A stretch of 8,255 bases of DNA. Source: Methanocaldococcaceae archaeon. GTDB lineage: Archaea > AGJL01 > Methanococci > Methanococcales > Methanocaldococcaceae. The stretch spans positions 1 through 8,255 of the forward strand of contig JALVUY010000169.1 in assembly GCA_027023665.1 (NCBI GenBank), in the 5' to 3' direction. Each line of letters begins with the position of its first letter. The first letter of the stretch is position 1. Below, one piece after another: positions 1-7,187 of the stretch. The notes under the pieces were generated by a model. That model did not search any database and was not told the origin of the DNA. It worked only from the letters and a program-made list of their open reading frames with translations. Made by a program: the position numbers and the translations under genes.

Positions 1-1873
1 CTATTCTTTCAACAAATTCTTTAAAATCCTCTAATTCAACTTTATCTTTAATTTTTAACTTTGGAAGAATACACATACTCTTTAATTCATCTAACAATAA
101 CTTGAATGCATAAGGAATTCTAACAAATGGAATCTTCTTAGAGTGATATAGATCTTCAATTTCACCACATATCGGACAGTATTTTATTCCTCTTCTATAG
201 TCTAATATTGCGAAATCTCCACATTTTGAACATACACAAACATCGTAAGGATCTGATTCATCCATAAGTCTTTCTTTAAGCAACATAGCGGTCCCATGCC
301 CTATTAAAACATCCCTTTCCATCTCTCCAAACCTTAATCCTCCCTCTCTTGCTCTACCTTCTGTTGGCTGTCTTGTCAATACTTGCACTGGTCCTCTACT
401 TCTTGCATGTATTTTTCCAGCTACTAAGTGGTGTAATTTTTGATAGTATGCTATTCCAATGTAAATTTCTACTTCAAATTTTTTTCCAGTTTTTCCATCA
501 TACATTACTTCTCTTCCATGATTTTTAAATCCTAAAGCCTCTAAAGCCTTTCTTAAGTCCCACTCTTTCTCTCCACTGAATATTGTCCCATCTATCCTTC
601 TCCCCTCTAAAGCCCCTACTTTACCTCCAAGCATCTCCAATAACTGTCCAACGGTCATTCTTGATGGAATTGCGTGCGGGTTAATTATAATGTCTGGAAC
701 TATCCCACTTTCTGTAAATGGTAAATCCTCCTGTGGAACTGTTAAACCCATAACCCCTTTCTGTCCATGTCTTGAAGCAAACTTATCTCCAAGTTCAGGA
801 ATTCTTAAATCTCTAACCTTAACTTTAACGAGCCTATTTCCTTCTTTAGTTTCAGTCAATATTACTTTATCAACATACCCCTCTTCCCCATGTCTTACAA
901 CTACTGAAGAATCTCTTCTCTGTGGTTTTACTTGAATGGAAATTTCATGTTCTTCTAAGAATCTTGGTGGTGAAGTTTTTCCAACGATAACCTCACCACT
1001 TTTTACATGAGATTCTACAGCGGCAATACCATCCTCTTCTAAGTTTTTATAAGCTTCTTCTGATCTGTAACCTCTAACATTTGAGTCAGGAATTTCAATT
1101 TTATCCATCTGTCCTCCTGGATATCTTCTCTCACAGGCATCATAAGTTCTGAAAAACGTACTTCTCCCCAATCCTCTATCAATTGCTGATTTGTTAAATA
1201 CTATAGCATCCTCCATGTTATATCCTTCATAACTCATAATTGCTACAACGAAGTTCTGTCCTGCTGGTCTTTTGTCAAATCCTAAAATTTCCTGATGTTT
1301 TGTTCTAACAATTGGCACCTGTGGATAATGCAAATAATGCCCTCTTGTATCTAATCTCCATTTTATATTACTCATTGGAATACCTAATGACTGCTTACCC
1401 ATTGCTGCAGCCATTGTAATTCTTGGAGCGGCATTATGCTCAGGATATGGAGCAACTCCAGCTCCAATACCCAATATTGTCAGAGGATCGATCTCTAAGT
1501 GAGTGTGTTTCTCAGTAAGTTCCTCCTCAGGCATTGCTATATATGCATTTTCTTCTTCTTCAGCATCTAAATATTCAATAACTCCTTCTTTAACCAAATC
1601 TGAAAATGTAATTTCTCCTTTTCTTAATTTTTCAATATGTTCCTTTGTTAATTTTGGTTTTCCATTTTCTACAACAATTAGAGGTCTTACAATTCTTCCA
1701 GCATCCGTGTTTATATAGATATCATTATTTTCTTCATAATAAACAACAGTAGTATATTGTGGAATTAGTCCTTTTCTTCGAGCCTCTCTAATACTATTAA
1801 CCAACTCTTCTGGCTTGTCAGTAGTTCCTACCAACTTTCCATTAACATAAATATTAACATCTCTGGAAGCCAA
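1..1873 (-). CDS. rpoB1: RNA polymerase subunit B' (C-terminal half of split beta), 3' end clipped
   Basis: Encodes the C-terminal half of the archaeal counterpart of bacterial beta and eukaryotic Rpb2; together with the product of rpoB2 it forms one side of the RNA polymerase active-site cleft. My translation gives 624 codons with no frameshift and no intein, ending inside the window edge with at least one more residue to come. Visible landmarks are [11 protein letters not shown] near residue 213, [13 protein letters not shown] near 364, [16 protein letters not shown] near 400-415, and [10 protein letters not shown] shortly before [11 protein letters not shown] at 526. These are hallmark blocks of the catalytic half of beta. 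A zinc ribbon follows, with C548/C551 and C566/C569 as likely ligands and an extra C546. The start is TTG at 1873: GGTGA (1883-1879) lies 5 bases upstream, whereas the in-frame GTG at 1882 is part of that motif and directly follows an in-frame TAG. It lies 110 bases after rpoB2. Identity is certain from sequence; the start is inferred. Confidence 0.97.
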   Translation of the reverse strand, partial: MASRDVNIYVNGKLVGTTDKPEELVNSIREARRKGLIPQYTTVVYYEENNDIYINTDAGRIVRPLIVVENGKPKLTKEHIEKLRKGEITFSDLVKEGVIEYLDAEEEENAYIAMPEEELTEKHTHLEIDPLTILGIGAGVAPYPEHNAAPRITMAAAMGKQSLGIPMSNIKWRLDTRGHYLHYPQVPIVRTKHQEILGFDKRPAGQNFVVAIMSYEGYNMEDAIVFNKSAIDRGLGRSTFFRTYDACERRYPGGQMDKIEIPDSNVRGYRSEEAYKNLEEDGIAAVESHVKSGEVIVGKTSPPRFLEEHEISIQVKPQRRDSSVVVRHGEEGYVDKVILTETKEGNRLVKVKVRDLRIPELGDKFASRHGQKGVMGLTVPQEDLPFTESGIVPDIIINPHAIPSRMTVGQLLEMLGGKVGALEGRRIDGTIFSGEKEWDLRKALEALGFKNHGREVMYDGKTGKKFEVEIYIGIAYYQKLHHLVAGKIHARSRGPVQVLTRQPTEGRAREGGLRFGEMERDVLIGHGTAMLLKERLMDESDPYDVCVCSKCGDFAILDYRRGIKYCPICGEIEDLYHSKKIPFVRIPYAFKLLLDELKSMCILPKLKIKDKVELEDFKEFVERI

Positions 1874-1983
1874 GTTTTTCACCTAGGTTATATTATTATT
1901 TGCTTAAATTCTAATTCTAAGTAATAACTCCAAATTTAATAAAATATTTGAATGGAGAAATTAAAGAGATAAAAAGAACTGAT
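1874..1983 (-). other. Untranslated gap between rpoB2 and rpoB1 with a possible hairpin
   Basis: This 110-base A+T-rich spacer is much longer than the 13 bases between rpoH and rpoB2. Directly after the rpoB2 stop the transcript strand is pyrimidine-rich, with a run of five T. Further on, the arms at 1957-1946 and 1935-1928 can pair (CTCC...AAAT with ATTTGGAG), leaving a 4-base bulge and a 10-base loop. I see no convincing ORF here. It could be a processing or attenuation site, or unconstrained spacer; the pairing is weak. Confidence 0.35.
1879..1883 (-). promoter_or_regulatory. Shine-Dalgarno site that sets the rpoB1 start
   Basis: Reads GGTGA on the minus strand, followed by a 5-base spacer and then TTG. 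A GTG codon in the same frame is embedded in this motif and is preceded directly by TAG, so it is the most upstream start possible but would have no ribosome binding site of its own. I therefore treat the GTG as part of the binding site. This is inference from spacing. Confidence 0.7.
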
Positions 1984-3480
1984 TTATTCAATGTATTGAC
2001 ACTTAATTCCGAAGGATTTTAACAGTTCTATAATTTTGCTGTCATCTTCTTCTCTTGTTACTTTACACATTATAGCAAAGTTTTTAACTAAACCACAGTT
2101 TGGCCCCTCTGGGGTCTCTGATGGACAAATTTTACCCCAGTGAGTTCCATGTAATTCCCTTGCCTCAAAGTGTGGTTGTGATCTTGACAGTGGAGAGACA
2201 ATTCTTCTTAATTGAGAATTTGTTGCTAAATAACTTGTCCTATCTAAGAGTTGGCTAACCCCAGTTTTTCCTCCAACCCAAGTTCCAGTAGCCATGGCAT
2301 GGACAATTCTTTCAGTTAATATATCACTTCTTACAGCGGCTTGAATTGAAGGCTTTTTGTTTCTCAATGTTTGTCTCTCTAATTGATACTTTATATCCTT
2401 CACAAGTTGATTAAAGGCATATCTAAACAGATCTTCCATTAAGTCTCCTGCTAACTTTGCTCTTTTATATGCATAATGGTCTTTATCATCCTCTACTCTA
2501 TATCCAAAGTATAATTCTAAAGCTGATCTTGCCATTATTCCTAAGAATCTAATTTTCTTTGGAAAATCTTCCTTGGAAACTCCTAAATGAGGGAGTAAAT
2601 AATTACATAAAACAGTTTCTGCTCTTTTTAATCTATACTCTTTTAACTGTCCAGGAGCAACCTTTTTTCCAATAAACTCTAAAGCATCTTTAGAAGTATT
2701 TATATTGTACTCTTCTCTAATTTCTTGAATATTTAGAACGAGTTCCATGAAAAATCTTTCATCATTAACTGCCTCAATAATATCCTTATCAGACTCTGCC
2801 CCTAAAGCCTTCATCAATATAACTAATGGTATCTGCCCTGGCAAACCTGGAAATGTAGCGTATAATAAACCATCTGGATGTCTCTCGACAGTACATAATG
2901 CCCTAAAACCATGTCTTGTTGAGAAAACTTTAGCAACATCAATAAGTTTTCCACTTTTTTCAGCTTTTTCACATAAAATTCTATTTGGAATTAAATCTTC
3001 CTGAGTAATTAAAACTTTTTCAGTACCGTTAATAATAAAGTATCCAAAAGGATCCTCTGGATCTTCTCCTAACTCTATAAGCTCCTCTCGAGATTTTCCA
3101 TATAAATGACATATTTTAGATCCAAGCATTACAGGTAACTCTCCAATATAAACCTCAACAGTCTCTTCCTCTCTTTCGTTCTCTCCTTCTCCAATAATTG
3201 GAGTCATTTCTAAGTATAGTGGAACTGAGTATGTCAAATCTCTAATCCTGGCTTCCATTGGGGTTGTAGGTCTTATAGAACCATCTGCCTCTTTAATTAC
3301 CGGTTTTCCAATCCTAATTTTACCTAATTTAACTTTATACCCTCCAGGAATTTCAGTTTCTATATAACCAACTTCATCAATAATCTTTTGTAATCTATTT
3401 TCTACAAAATCGTTATAGGATTCTATCTGATGCTCAATTAAACTATGTTCTTTAAAATAGGCATCTACTAATTCTCTCAT
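1984..3480 (-). CDS. rpoB2: RNA polymerase subunit B'' (N-terminal half of split beta)
   Basis: Encodes the N-terminal half of the archaeal RNA polymerase second-largest subunit. Splitting beta into B'' and B' is typical of methanogens and their relatives. The 498-residue protein carries the conserved GYFIINGTEKVLI block near residue 150. Near its C-terminus it has the fork-loop region: RRIVSPLSRSQ, then HGTHWGKICPSETPEGPN, then GLVKNFAIM (about residues 428-471), which corresponds to the rifampicin-pocket region of bacterial beta. About 27 further residues follow before the natural break. I chose ATG at 3480: AGGTGG (3491-3486) lies 5 bases ahead of it, and the in-frame GTG at 3489 sits inside that motif, so a GTG start would add a spurious three residues. 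It follows rpoH by 13 bases, so the two are almost certainly co-transcribed. The full length is intact, and identity is not in doubt. Confidence 0.97.
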   Translation of the reverse strand: MRELVDAYFKEHSLIEHQIESYNDFVENRLQKIIDEVGYIETEIPGGYKVKLGKIRIGKPVIKEADGSIRPTTPMEARIRDLTYSVPLYLEMTPIIGEGENEREEETVEVYIGELPVMLGSKICHLYGKSREELIELGEDPEDPFGYFIINGTEKVLITQEDLIPNRILCEKAEKSGKLIDVAKVFSTRHGFRALCTVERHPDGLLYATFPGLPGQIPLVILMKALGAESDKDIIEAVNDERFFMELVLNIQEIREEYNINTSKDALEFIGKKVAPGQLKEYRLKRAETVLCNYLLPHLGVSKEDFPKKIRFLGIMARSALELYFGYRVEDDKDHYAYKRAKLAGDLMEDLFRYAFNQLVKDIKYQLERQTLRNKKPSIQAAVRSDILTERIVHAMATGTWVGGKTGVSQLLDRTSYLATNSQLRRIVSPLSRSQPHFEARELHGTHWGKICPSETPEGPNCGLVKNFAIMCKVTREEDDSKIIELLKSFGIKCQYIE

Positions 3481-3493
3481 AATTGCCACCTAT

Positions 3494-3730
3494 TTAAACA
3501 ATCCTTTTAATAACCAATCTATATGCTATAGAGACCCCAGCAGTAGGACTTTTTCTAATTATTCTAACTACATCTCCTTCTTTAGCACCAATTTCTTGAA
3601 TAACAGGATCGTCCTCATAAATTTTAGGTAATTGTTGAATTTTAATATTATATCTCTTTAAAATCTCTTCAACTTCTTCTTTTGGAACTATTTCATGCTT
3701 TGGAACTAATACATGGTCTGTTACTCTCAA
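3494..3730 (-). CDS. rpoH: RNA polymerase subunit H (Rpb5 C-terminal homologue)
   Basis: Encodes the small archaeal RNA polymerase subunit equivalent to the C-terminal assembly domain of eukaryotic Rpb5. It sits at the downstream-DNA jaw of the enzyme. The 78-residue protein has the diagnostic blocks DHVLVPKHEIVP near the N-terminus, then IQQLPKIYEDDPV, GDVVRIIRKSPTAG and AYRLVIKR at the end. It is the first gene of the RNA polymerase operon here, as in most archaea, with rpoB2 following after 13 bases. I place the start at TTG 3730, which gives MRVTDH and leaves a 7-base spacer after GGGAGG (3743-3738). The ATG at 3736 would be only one base from that motif and would add two residues. The 78-residue length agrees with my recollection of the M. 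jannaschii protein. Family identity is certain; the start is a well-supported inference. Confidence 0.96.
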   Translation of the reverse strand: MRVTDHVLVPKHEIVPKEEVEEILKRYNIKIQQLPKIYEDDPVIQEIGAKEGDVVRIIRKSPTAGVSIAYRLVIKRIV

Positions 3731-3750
3731 GGTCATTCCTCCCTTAAAGT

Positions 3751-3773
3751 TTTATATATGAAATCTATAAAAG
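3751..3773 (-). promoter_or_regulatory. Candidate TATA boxes for the rpoH-rpoB2-rpoB1 operon
   Basis: Two TATA-like elements lie ahead of rpoH on the minus strand: ATATATAAA at 3759-3751 and CTTTTATAG at 3773-3765. With the usual archaeal spacing of about 25 bases from box centre to transcription start, the first would begin transcription at the rpoH start codon itself. The second would start near 3744 and include the GGGAGG ribosome binding site. The second therefore fits the visible Shine-Dalgarno site better, although the first looks more like a strong TATA box. The sequence alone does not decide between them. Confidence 0.55.
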
Positions 3774-3797
3774 TAATTAATAATAGTAATTAATAAT
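3772..3797. repeat. Tandem 13-bp direct repeat upstream of rpoH
   Basis: The unit AGTAATTAATAAT occurs twice with no spacer (3772-3784 and 3785-3797), and the following AG continues the period to 15 matching bases. It sits immediately upstream of, and just touches, the distal TATA-like element of the RNA polymerase operon. That is where an activator or a chromatin protein could bind. It is A+T-rich, so it could instead be slippage in low-complexity sequence. Confidence 0.6.
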
Positions 3798-3852
3798 AGA
3801 ATAAAATAGCGACTTAATAAAATAATTATGATGCATCTTTGAAAATATTCCC

Positions 3853-3883
3853 TTCTAATATTTATTTTTTACTTTCATTAGAA
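3853..3883 (-). terminator. Weak hairpin after trpA
   Basis: A perfect 7-base inverted repeat (TTCTAAT at 3883-3877, ATTAGAA at 3859-3853) with a 17-base loop begins 20 bases past the trpA stop. There is no T-run directly after it on the transcript strand, and the stem is mostly A-T, so it is only a possible 3'-end structure. The whole 172-base stretch 3731-3902 between trpA and rpoH contains no gene; it holds this repeat, the tandem repeat and the rpoH promoter. Confidence 0.25.
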
Positions 3884-3902
3884 AATGCAGATATTTCTTT
3901 AC

Positions 3903-4757
3903 TTAAATATTTTTAATAACTGTTTTTTCCTTTGTTTTAGATTTTATTTTAGTTCCCTTCTTTAAATGTTTGACAAACTCTTCTAACTCTTTTAAAAATT
4001 CATTCTCATCCTTAATTTTTCCATTTTCATCCACATACTTCTCGACAATTTTAACGATAGCACTTCCAACAATTGCCCCGTCAGCAATTTTACAGATCTC
4101 TTCAACATGCTCTTTTTTTGAAATACCAAATCCTACACAAACTGGAATTTTTGAATACTTTTTAACTCTTTTAATTAATTCTTTAGTTTCTTCAGCAACT
4201 TTTTCTCTAGCTCCAGTAGTTCCTGTTACTGAAACAACATATACGAATCCACTGCACTTCTCTAAGATTTTCTTTAATCTATCGTCTGGAGTTGTTGGGG
4301 CTACTAAAAATATTAAATCAACTCCATACTTTTTACAGTAGTTATATAAGCTGTCTGCCTCTTCAATAGGTAAATCTGGAACTATAATTCCTGAAATTTT
4401 AGATTCTTTACATTTTTTAACAAAATTTTCCTCACCCATTTTAAATATAATGTTATAGTAAGTTAAAAATACCTTTGGAACTTCGGGAAATTTTTCATTC
4501 AATTTTTTTGCTAATTCAAATGCTTTTAAAGGATTCATTCCACTTTTTAATGCTCTAACATCTGCCTTCTGTATAGTAATTCCATCTGCAACAGGATCAG
4601 AAAATGGAATTCCTATCTCAACAATATCTGCATATTTACAAATAACGCTTAACGCCTTTTCCGAAAGTTCTAAGTTTGGATCCCCTCCAACATAAAACGC
4701 TATAAATGCTTTTTCATTTTTATTTTTTAATTCATCAAATTTTTCAGATAACTTCAT
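3903..4757 (-). CDS. trpA: Tryptophan synthase alpha subunit
   Basis: Cleaves indole-3-glycerol phosphate to indole and glyceraldehyde 3-phosphate. Indole then passes to the beta subunit within the cytosolic alpha-beta complex, completing tryptophan synthesis. The 284-residue protein is a TIM barrel. The catalytic glutamate is E47 in VEIGIPFSDPVADG, and D58 in the same block matches the substrate-binding aspartate. IIVPDLP, FLVAPTTPDDR, SVTGTTGARE (the mobile loop) and CVGFGIS near the phosphate-binding end are all present. An early glycine pair in FYVGGDPN replaces the more usual T-A-G-D-P. The C-terminal 20 or so residues form a lysine-rich tail beyond the barrel, making it longer than the bacterial protein of about 268. 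Start ATG 4757 is preceded by GAGGT (4768-4764) at a 6-base spacing. It lies 21 bases after trpB and ends 172 bases before the RNA polymerase operon. No other trp genes are visible. Confidence 0.97.
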   Translation of the reverse strand: MKLSEKFDELKNKNEKAFIAFYVGGDPNLELSEKALSVICKYADIVEIGIPFSDPVADGITIQKADVRALKSGMNPLKAFELAKKLNEKFPEVPKVFLTYYNIIFKMGEENFVKKCKESKISGIIVPDLPIEEADSLYNYCKKYGVDLIFLVAPTTPDDRLKKILEKCSGFVYVVSVTGTTGAREKVAEETKELIKRVKKYSKIPVCVGFGISKKEHVEEICKIADGAIVGSAIVKIVEKYVDENGKIKDENEFLKELEEFVKHLKKGTKIKSKTKEKTVIKNI

Positions 4758-4778
4758 AATATTACCTCAAAAATTTTT

Positions 4779-5984
4779 TTAGATTTCTTTACCTAACGCT
4801 TTAGCCACTGTTTGAACATCTTTATCTCCTCTACCAGACAAGTTTATAACCATAATATCATCTTTATCCAATTTATCTGCCAACTTTATAGCATATGCCA
4901 ATGCATGAGAACTCTCTAATGCTGGTAAAATTCCCTCTAATCTACAAAGTATTTGAAATGCCTCCAATGCTTCATCATCTGTTACATACACTGGTTTAAT
5001 TCTACCTTCATCTTTTAAAAAACACAGCTCTGGTCCAACTCCAGGATAATCTAAGCCAGCAGAGATACTATAACTCTCTTCAATCTGACCAAATTCATCT
5101 TCCTTAACATAAATCTTAGAGCCATGCAAAACTCCTACTTCTCCAGCACATAGTGATGCTCCATGCATTCCTGTCTCAATCCCCTTACCTCCAGCCTCAA
5201 CAGCATATAATTCTACATCGTCATCTAAAAATTCATAAAATGCTCCTATGGCATTACTTCCTCCTCCAACACAGGCAACAATAACATCTGGAAGTCTTCC
5301 CTCTTTCTTTAATATCTGTTCTTTAATCTCTTTTCCAATAACTCTCTGAAACTCTCTAACCATCATTGGATATGGATGTGGGCCTAAGGCTGAGCCAAGT
5401 AAATAATAGGTTGTTCTAACATTTGTTGTCCAATCTCTTAATGCCTCATTTACGGCATCTTTTAATGTTTGAGACCCTCCAAATACAGGAATTACTTTTG
5501 CTCCCATTAGTTCCATTCTAAAAACATTTAACTTTTGCCTTTCCACATCTTTAGCTCCCATATATATAACACATTCTAATCCAAGTTTAGCACATGCCGC
5601 CGCTGTAGCAACTCCATGCTGTCCAGCACCAGTTTCCGCAATAACCCTTTTTTTACCCATTTTTTTAGCCAATAATGCTTGGCCTAATGCGTTGTTTATT
5701 TTATGTGCTCCTAAATGAGCTAAATCCTCTCTCTTTAAATAAACTTTACAGCCAAGCTCTTCACTCAATCTTTCAGCATAGTACAATGGAGTAGGTCTTC
5801 CCACATAGTCCCTCAATAATCTATAATATTCTTCTCTAAAGTTTCCTTCATTGTTTATCCAAAATCTTTTAAATGCTTCTTCTAATTCAGTTATTGCAGG
5901 AATTAATGTTTCTGGAACGAATTTACCGCCATAAATACCAAATTTTCCATTTTCGTCTGGATATATATCTTTATACTTTTTCAA
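4779..5984 (-). CDS. trpB: Tryptophan synthase beta subunit (TrpB1 type)
   Basis: A PLP enzyme that joins indole with L-serine to make L-tryptophan; it works with TrpA, encoded just downstream. The 401-residue protein has the PLP lysine in [10 protein letters not shown] (K95), the catalytic glutamate in AETGAGQHG (E117), the glycine-rich phosphate-binding loop GGGSNA near 240-245, and the C-terminal serine in NLSGRGDKD (S383) that contacts the PLP pyridine nitrogen. The short N-terminus and this motif set match the ordinary TrpA-partnered TrpB1 rather than the longer TrpB2 form. The start is TTG at 5984: GAGGTGA (5996-5990) lies 5 bases ahead. The in-frame GTG at 5993 is inside that motif and would add three spurious residues. 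The gene is preceded by a TATA-like box just behind the upstream transporter stop, so trpBA probably has its own promoter. I see no TGTACA element of the kind bound by the methanogen regulator TrpY in this promoter. Confidence 0.97.
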   Translation of the reverse strand: MKKYKDIYPDENGKFGIYGGKFVPETLIPAITELEEAFKRFWINNEGNFREEYYRLLRDYVGRPTPLYYAERLSEELGCKVYLKREDLAHLGAHKINNALGQALLAKKMGKKRVIAETGAGQHGVATAAACAKLGLECVIYMGAKDVERQKLNVFRMELMGAKVIPVFGGSQTLKDAVNEALRDWTTNVRTTYYLLGSALGPHPYPMMVREFQRVIGKEIKEQILKKEGRLPDVIVACVGGGSNAIGAFYEFLDDDVELYAVEAGGKGIETGMHGASLCAGEVGVLHGSKIYVKEDEFGQIEESYSISAGLDYPGVGPELCFLKDEGRIKPVYVTDDEALEAFQILCRLEGILPALESSHALAYAIKLADKLDKDDIMVINLSGRGDKDVQTVAKALGKEI

Positions 5985-6030
5985 GATTGTCACCTCAGAA
6001 ATTACATAAACCTTAATAATAAATTAATAC

Positions 6031-6040
6031 TATATTTAAA
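6031..6040 (-). promoter_or_regulatory. Candidate TATA box for trpBA
   Basis: TTTAAATATA on the minus strand begins two bases after the stop codon of the transporter gene. Transcription starting about 25 bases from its centre (near 6010) would give a leader of roughly 25 bases containing GAGGTGA. The 48-base gap between the genes leaves little other room for a promoter. Read-through from the transporter gene is the alternative. Confidence 0.5.
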
Positions 6041-6041
6041 T

Positions 6042-6737
6042 TTAAACTTTAAAAAGTGTAATGAAAGCTACAAAAATATACCCCAACAATATATACAAAA
6101 AGGATTTTTCTTTTTTATGCTTATAAATATGAGGAGATATTGTAAGAAATGTTCCTAAAAATATACCTCCAGAAAATGCTAACAGTATTTTTGGAGAAAT
6201 ATTGTTTAATACTATTAAACCAACAATAGTTCCTATAACCGTACCTAATGATACAATAACTCCTGTTGGCAATGGATTTTTATAAACTGTTTTTAATGGT
6301 GACATTAATACAAAACCTGCTGGTAATTTATGCATGAGTATAGCAAGATATAGAGGAAGTCCAATATTACTAATATAAGATATTGAGATAATAACTCCAT
6401 CTATGAAAGTATGTATAAAGAAAGATATTGGATACAGAAATTTAATTTTAAACTCTCCTATATCACTACATTCTAAACAGTATTTTTTTGATAAGGGGCA
6501 GTATGAAAGATATTTTTCAATAATATATACTAAACTCATACCCAACACTACATATATTTCAAAACCTTTAAAAAATGCCTTTGGAATTAGTATTAATGTC
6601 GCAACCCCCAAAATAAATCCAAAAGATATAGCCTCTATTTCATATTTATATTTTAGTGAGACAGAATAATATGCTAAAATCTCACCAAGGCACATAATAA
6701 TAAAACTTAAAACTGCAACAAATATTGGAATTTCCAT
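6042..6737 (-). CDS. ZIP-family-like divalent metal transporter, integral membrane protein
   Basis: Probably a divalent metal (zinc or iron type) permease of the ZIP superfamily. The 231-residue protein is very hydrophobic, with about eight membrane segments near 4-25, 35-56, 60-78, 98-120, 128-147, 158-178, 182-202 and 213-230. Segment 4 holds HTFIDG (H109, D113) and segment 5 holds HKLPAG (H136), the positions of the metal-site motifs HNxPE and HxxPE in ZIP proteins. The segment 5 motif has Ala140 where a glutamate is usual, so one metal ligand appears to be missing. The loop between segments 3 and 4 carries C80, C87 and C90, where many ZIP proteins have a histidine-rich loop. The ATG start has a modest GTGA site 4 bases upstream and a good TATA box. 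Neighbours do not point to a substrate: srp19 is 172 bases upstream and trpB 57 bases downstream. The family call is confident to moderate; the metal and direction of transport are unknown. Confidence 0.75.
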   Translation of the reverse strand: MEIPIFVAVLSFIIMCLGEILAYYSVSLKYKYEIEAISFGFILGVATLILIPKAFFKGFEIYVVLGMSLVYIIEKYLSYCPLSKKYCLECSDIGEFKIKFLYPISFFIHTFIDGVIISISYISNIGLPLYLAILMHKLPAGFVLMSPLKTVYKNPLPTGVIVSLGTVIGTIVGLIVLNNISPKILLAFSGGIFLGTFLTISPHIYKHKKEKSFLYILLGYIFVAFITLFKV

Positions 6738-6768
6738 AGTCTCACTTTGTTTTTTATTTTAATTTTAA

Positions 6769-6777
6769 ATTTATATA
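6769..6777 (-). promoter_or_regulatory. Candidate TATA box of the ZIP-like gene
   Basis: TATATAAAT on the minus strand lies 32 bases upstream of the ATG and is the clearest TATA box in the window. A start site about 25 bases on, near 6748, would leave a leader of around ten bases that still contains the GTGAG ribosome binding site. This suggests the transporter is transcribed separately from corA-srp19. Confidence 0.6.
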
Positions 6778-6839
6778 CAAACAATTTCTATTAATTCAAT
6801 TGATTAGTTCTTATAGAAAAGATATAGACCCAAGTAGTA

Positions 6840-6852
6840 AGCTAAAATAGCT
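6840..6852. repeat. Short perfect palindrome in the srp19-ZIP intergenic region
   Basis: AGCTAAAATAGCT is a 5-base inverted repeat around a 3-base centre. It lies about 65-75 bases upstream of the transporter TATA box and just past the T-rich tail of the srp19 hairpin. It could be an operator half-site pair or chance in A+T-rich DNA. The surrounding 172-base stretch 6738-6909 holds no credible gene. Confidence 0.35.
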
Positions 6853-6890
6853 ATAAAAGTAAAAGAAGTACAACAAATGGAAAAACTTCT
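6853..6890 (-). terminator. Hairpin with T-rich tail after srp19
   Basis: On the minus strand AGAAGT (6890-6885) pairs with ACTTCT (6869-6864) around a 15-base loop. The tail TTTACTTTTATAG follows directly. It starts 20 bases past the srp19 stop, a sensible place to end the corA-srp19 transcript. The stem is only 6 bp; archaeal termination relies mainly on T-runs, so the tail may matter more than the hairpin. Confidence 0.4.
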
Positions 6891-6909
6891 CTTAAATACT
6901 TAAATAATT

Positions 6910-7173
6910 CTATTCTTTATTTTTTATTATTTTGCAAATTTCTTTTAATAACTTTAATTTATTTCCTTTGTAATCAACTTCTACACATCCACAAATCTCC
7001 CAGTGCTGTCTTGGGTATCTCTTTTCTCTATGTATTTTAGGCTCTAAACCAAGTTTTTTTAAAGATCTTTCAATATCTCTTAAACAAGGATTTTCTATTG
7101 CTAAATTTTTTGGAACTTTTCTCCCTTCTCTTCTACTTTTGTTTTTATCAATATATGAAGGCCAAATAATCAC
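6910..7173 (-). CDS. srp19: Signal recognition particle protein SRP19
   Basis: Encodes the small RNA-binding protein that clamps the tips of helices 6 and 8 of archaeal 7S RNA, so that SRP54 can bind and target nascent membrane and secreted proteins. The 87-residue protein begins MIIWPSYID and contains the family signatures SRREGRKVP, LGLEPKIHREKRYPRQHWE and GCVEVDYKGNK, with a short basic C-terminus. Its length and sequence closely match the SRP19 of M. jannaschii as I remember it. I chose GTG at 7173: GAGGTGA (7184-7178) precedes it by 4 bases. An in-frame ATG at 7197 would add eight residues not expected in the family and would overlap the end of corA by 10 bases. With the corrected start there is a clean 14-base gap after corA, so the two are likely co-transcribed. 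No functional link to CorA is implied. Confidence 0.95.
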   Translation of the reverse strand: MIIWPSYIDKNKSRREGRKVPKNLAIENPCLRDIERSLKKLGLEPKIHREKRYPRQHWEICGCVEVDYKGNKLKLLKEICKIIKNKE

Positions 7174-7187
7174 AAAATCACCTCTCA

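Noticed and set aside
690..935. Plus-strand open frames at 690-935, 1503-1718, 2747-3004, 3970-4341, 6403-6669 and 7651-7911
   Set aside because: Each lies opposite a well-supported conserved gene, has low-complexity Ser/Phe/Leu-rich composition and shows no family motif; they are antisense shadows.
1..1873. An intein in the RNA polymerase B' gene
   Set aside because: Some Methanocaldococcus RNA polymerase genes carry inteins, but the translation here is continuous through all conserved blocks with normal spacing and no intein splice motifs.
3826..3890. A C/D box small RNA starting at ATGATGC
   Set aside because: The C-box-like sequence is imperfect and no CTGA D box lies at a suitable distance; the nearby GATGCATC palindrome is too short to support an RNA.
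5985..6041. A TrpY-type TGTACA operator upstream of trpB
   Set aside because: I searched the promoter stretch by eye and found no TGTACA.
6877..6903. A plus-strand micro-ORF of eight residues in the srp19-ZIP gap
   Set aside because: It has no convincing ribosome binding site or promoter and overlaps the terminator-like hairpin on the other strand; chance is sufficient.
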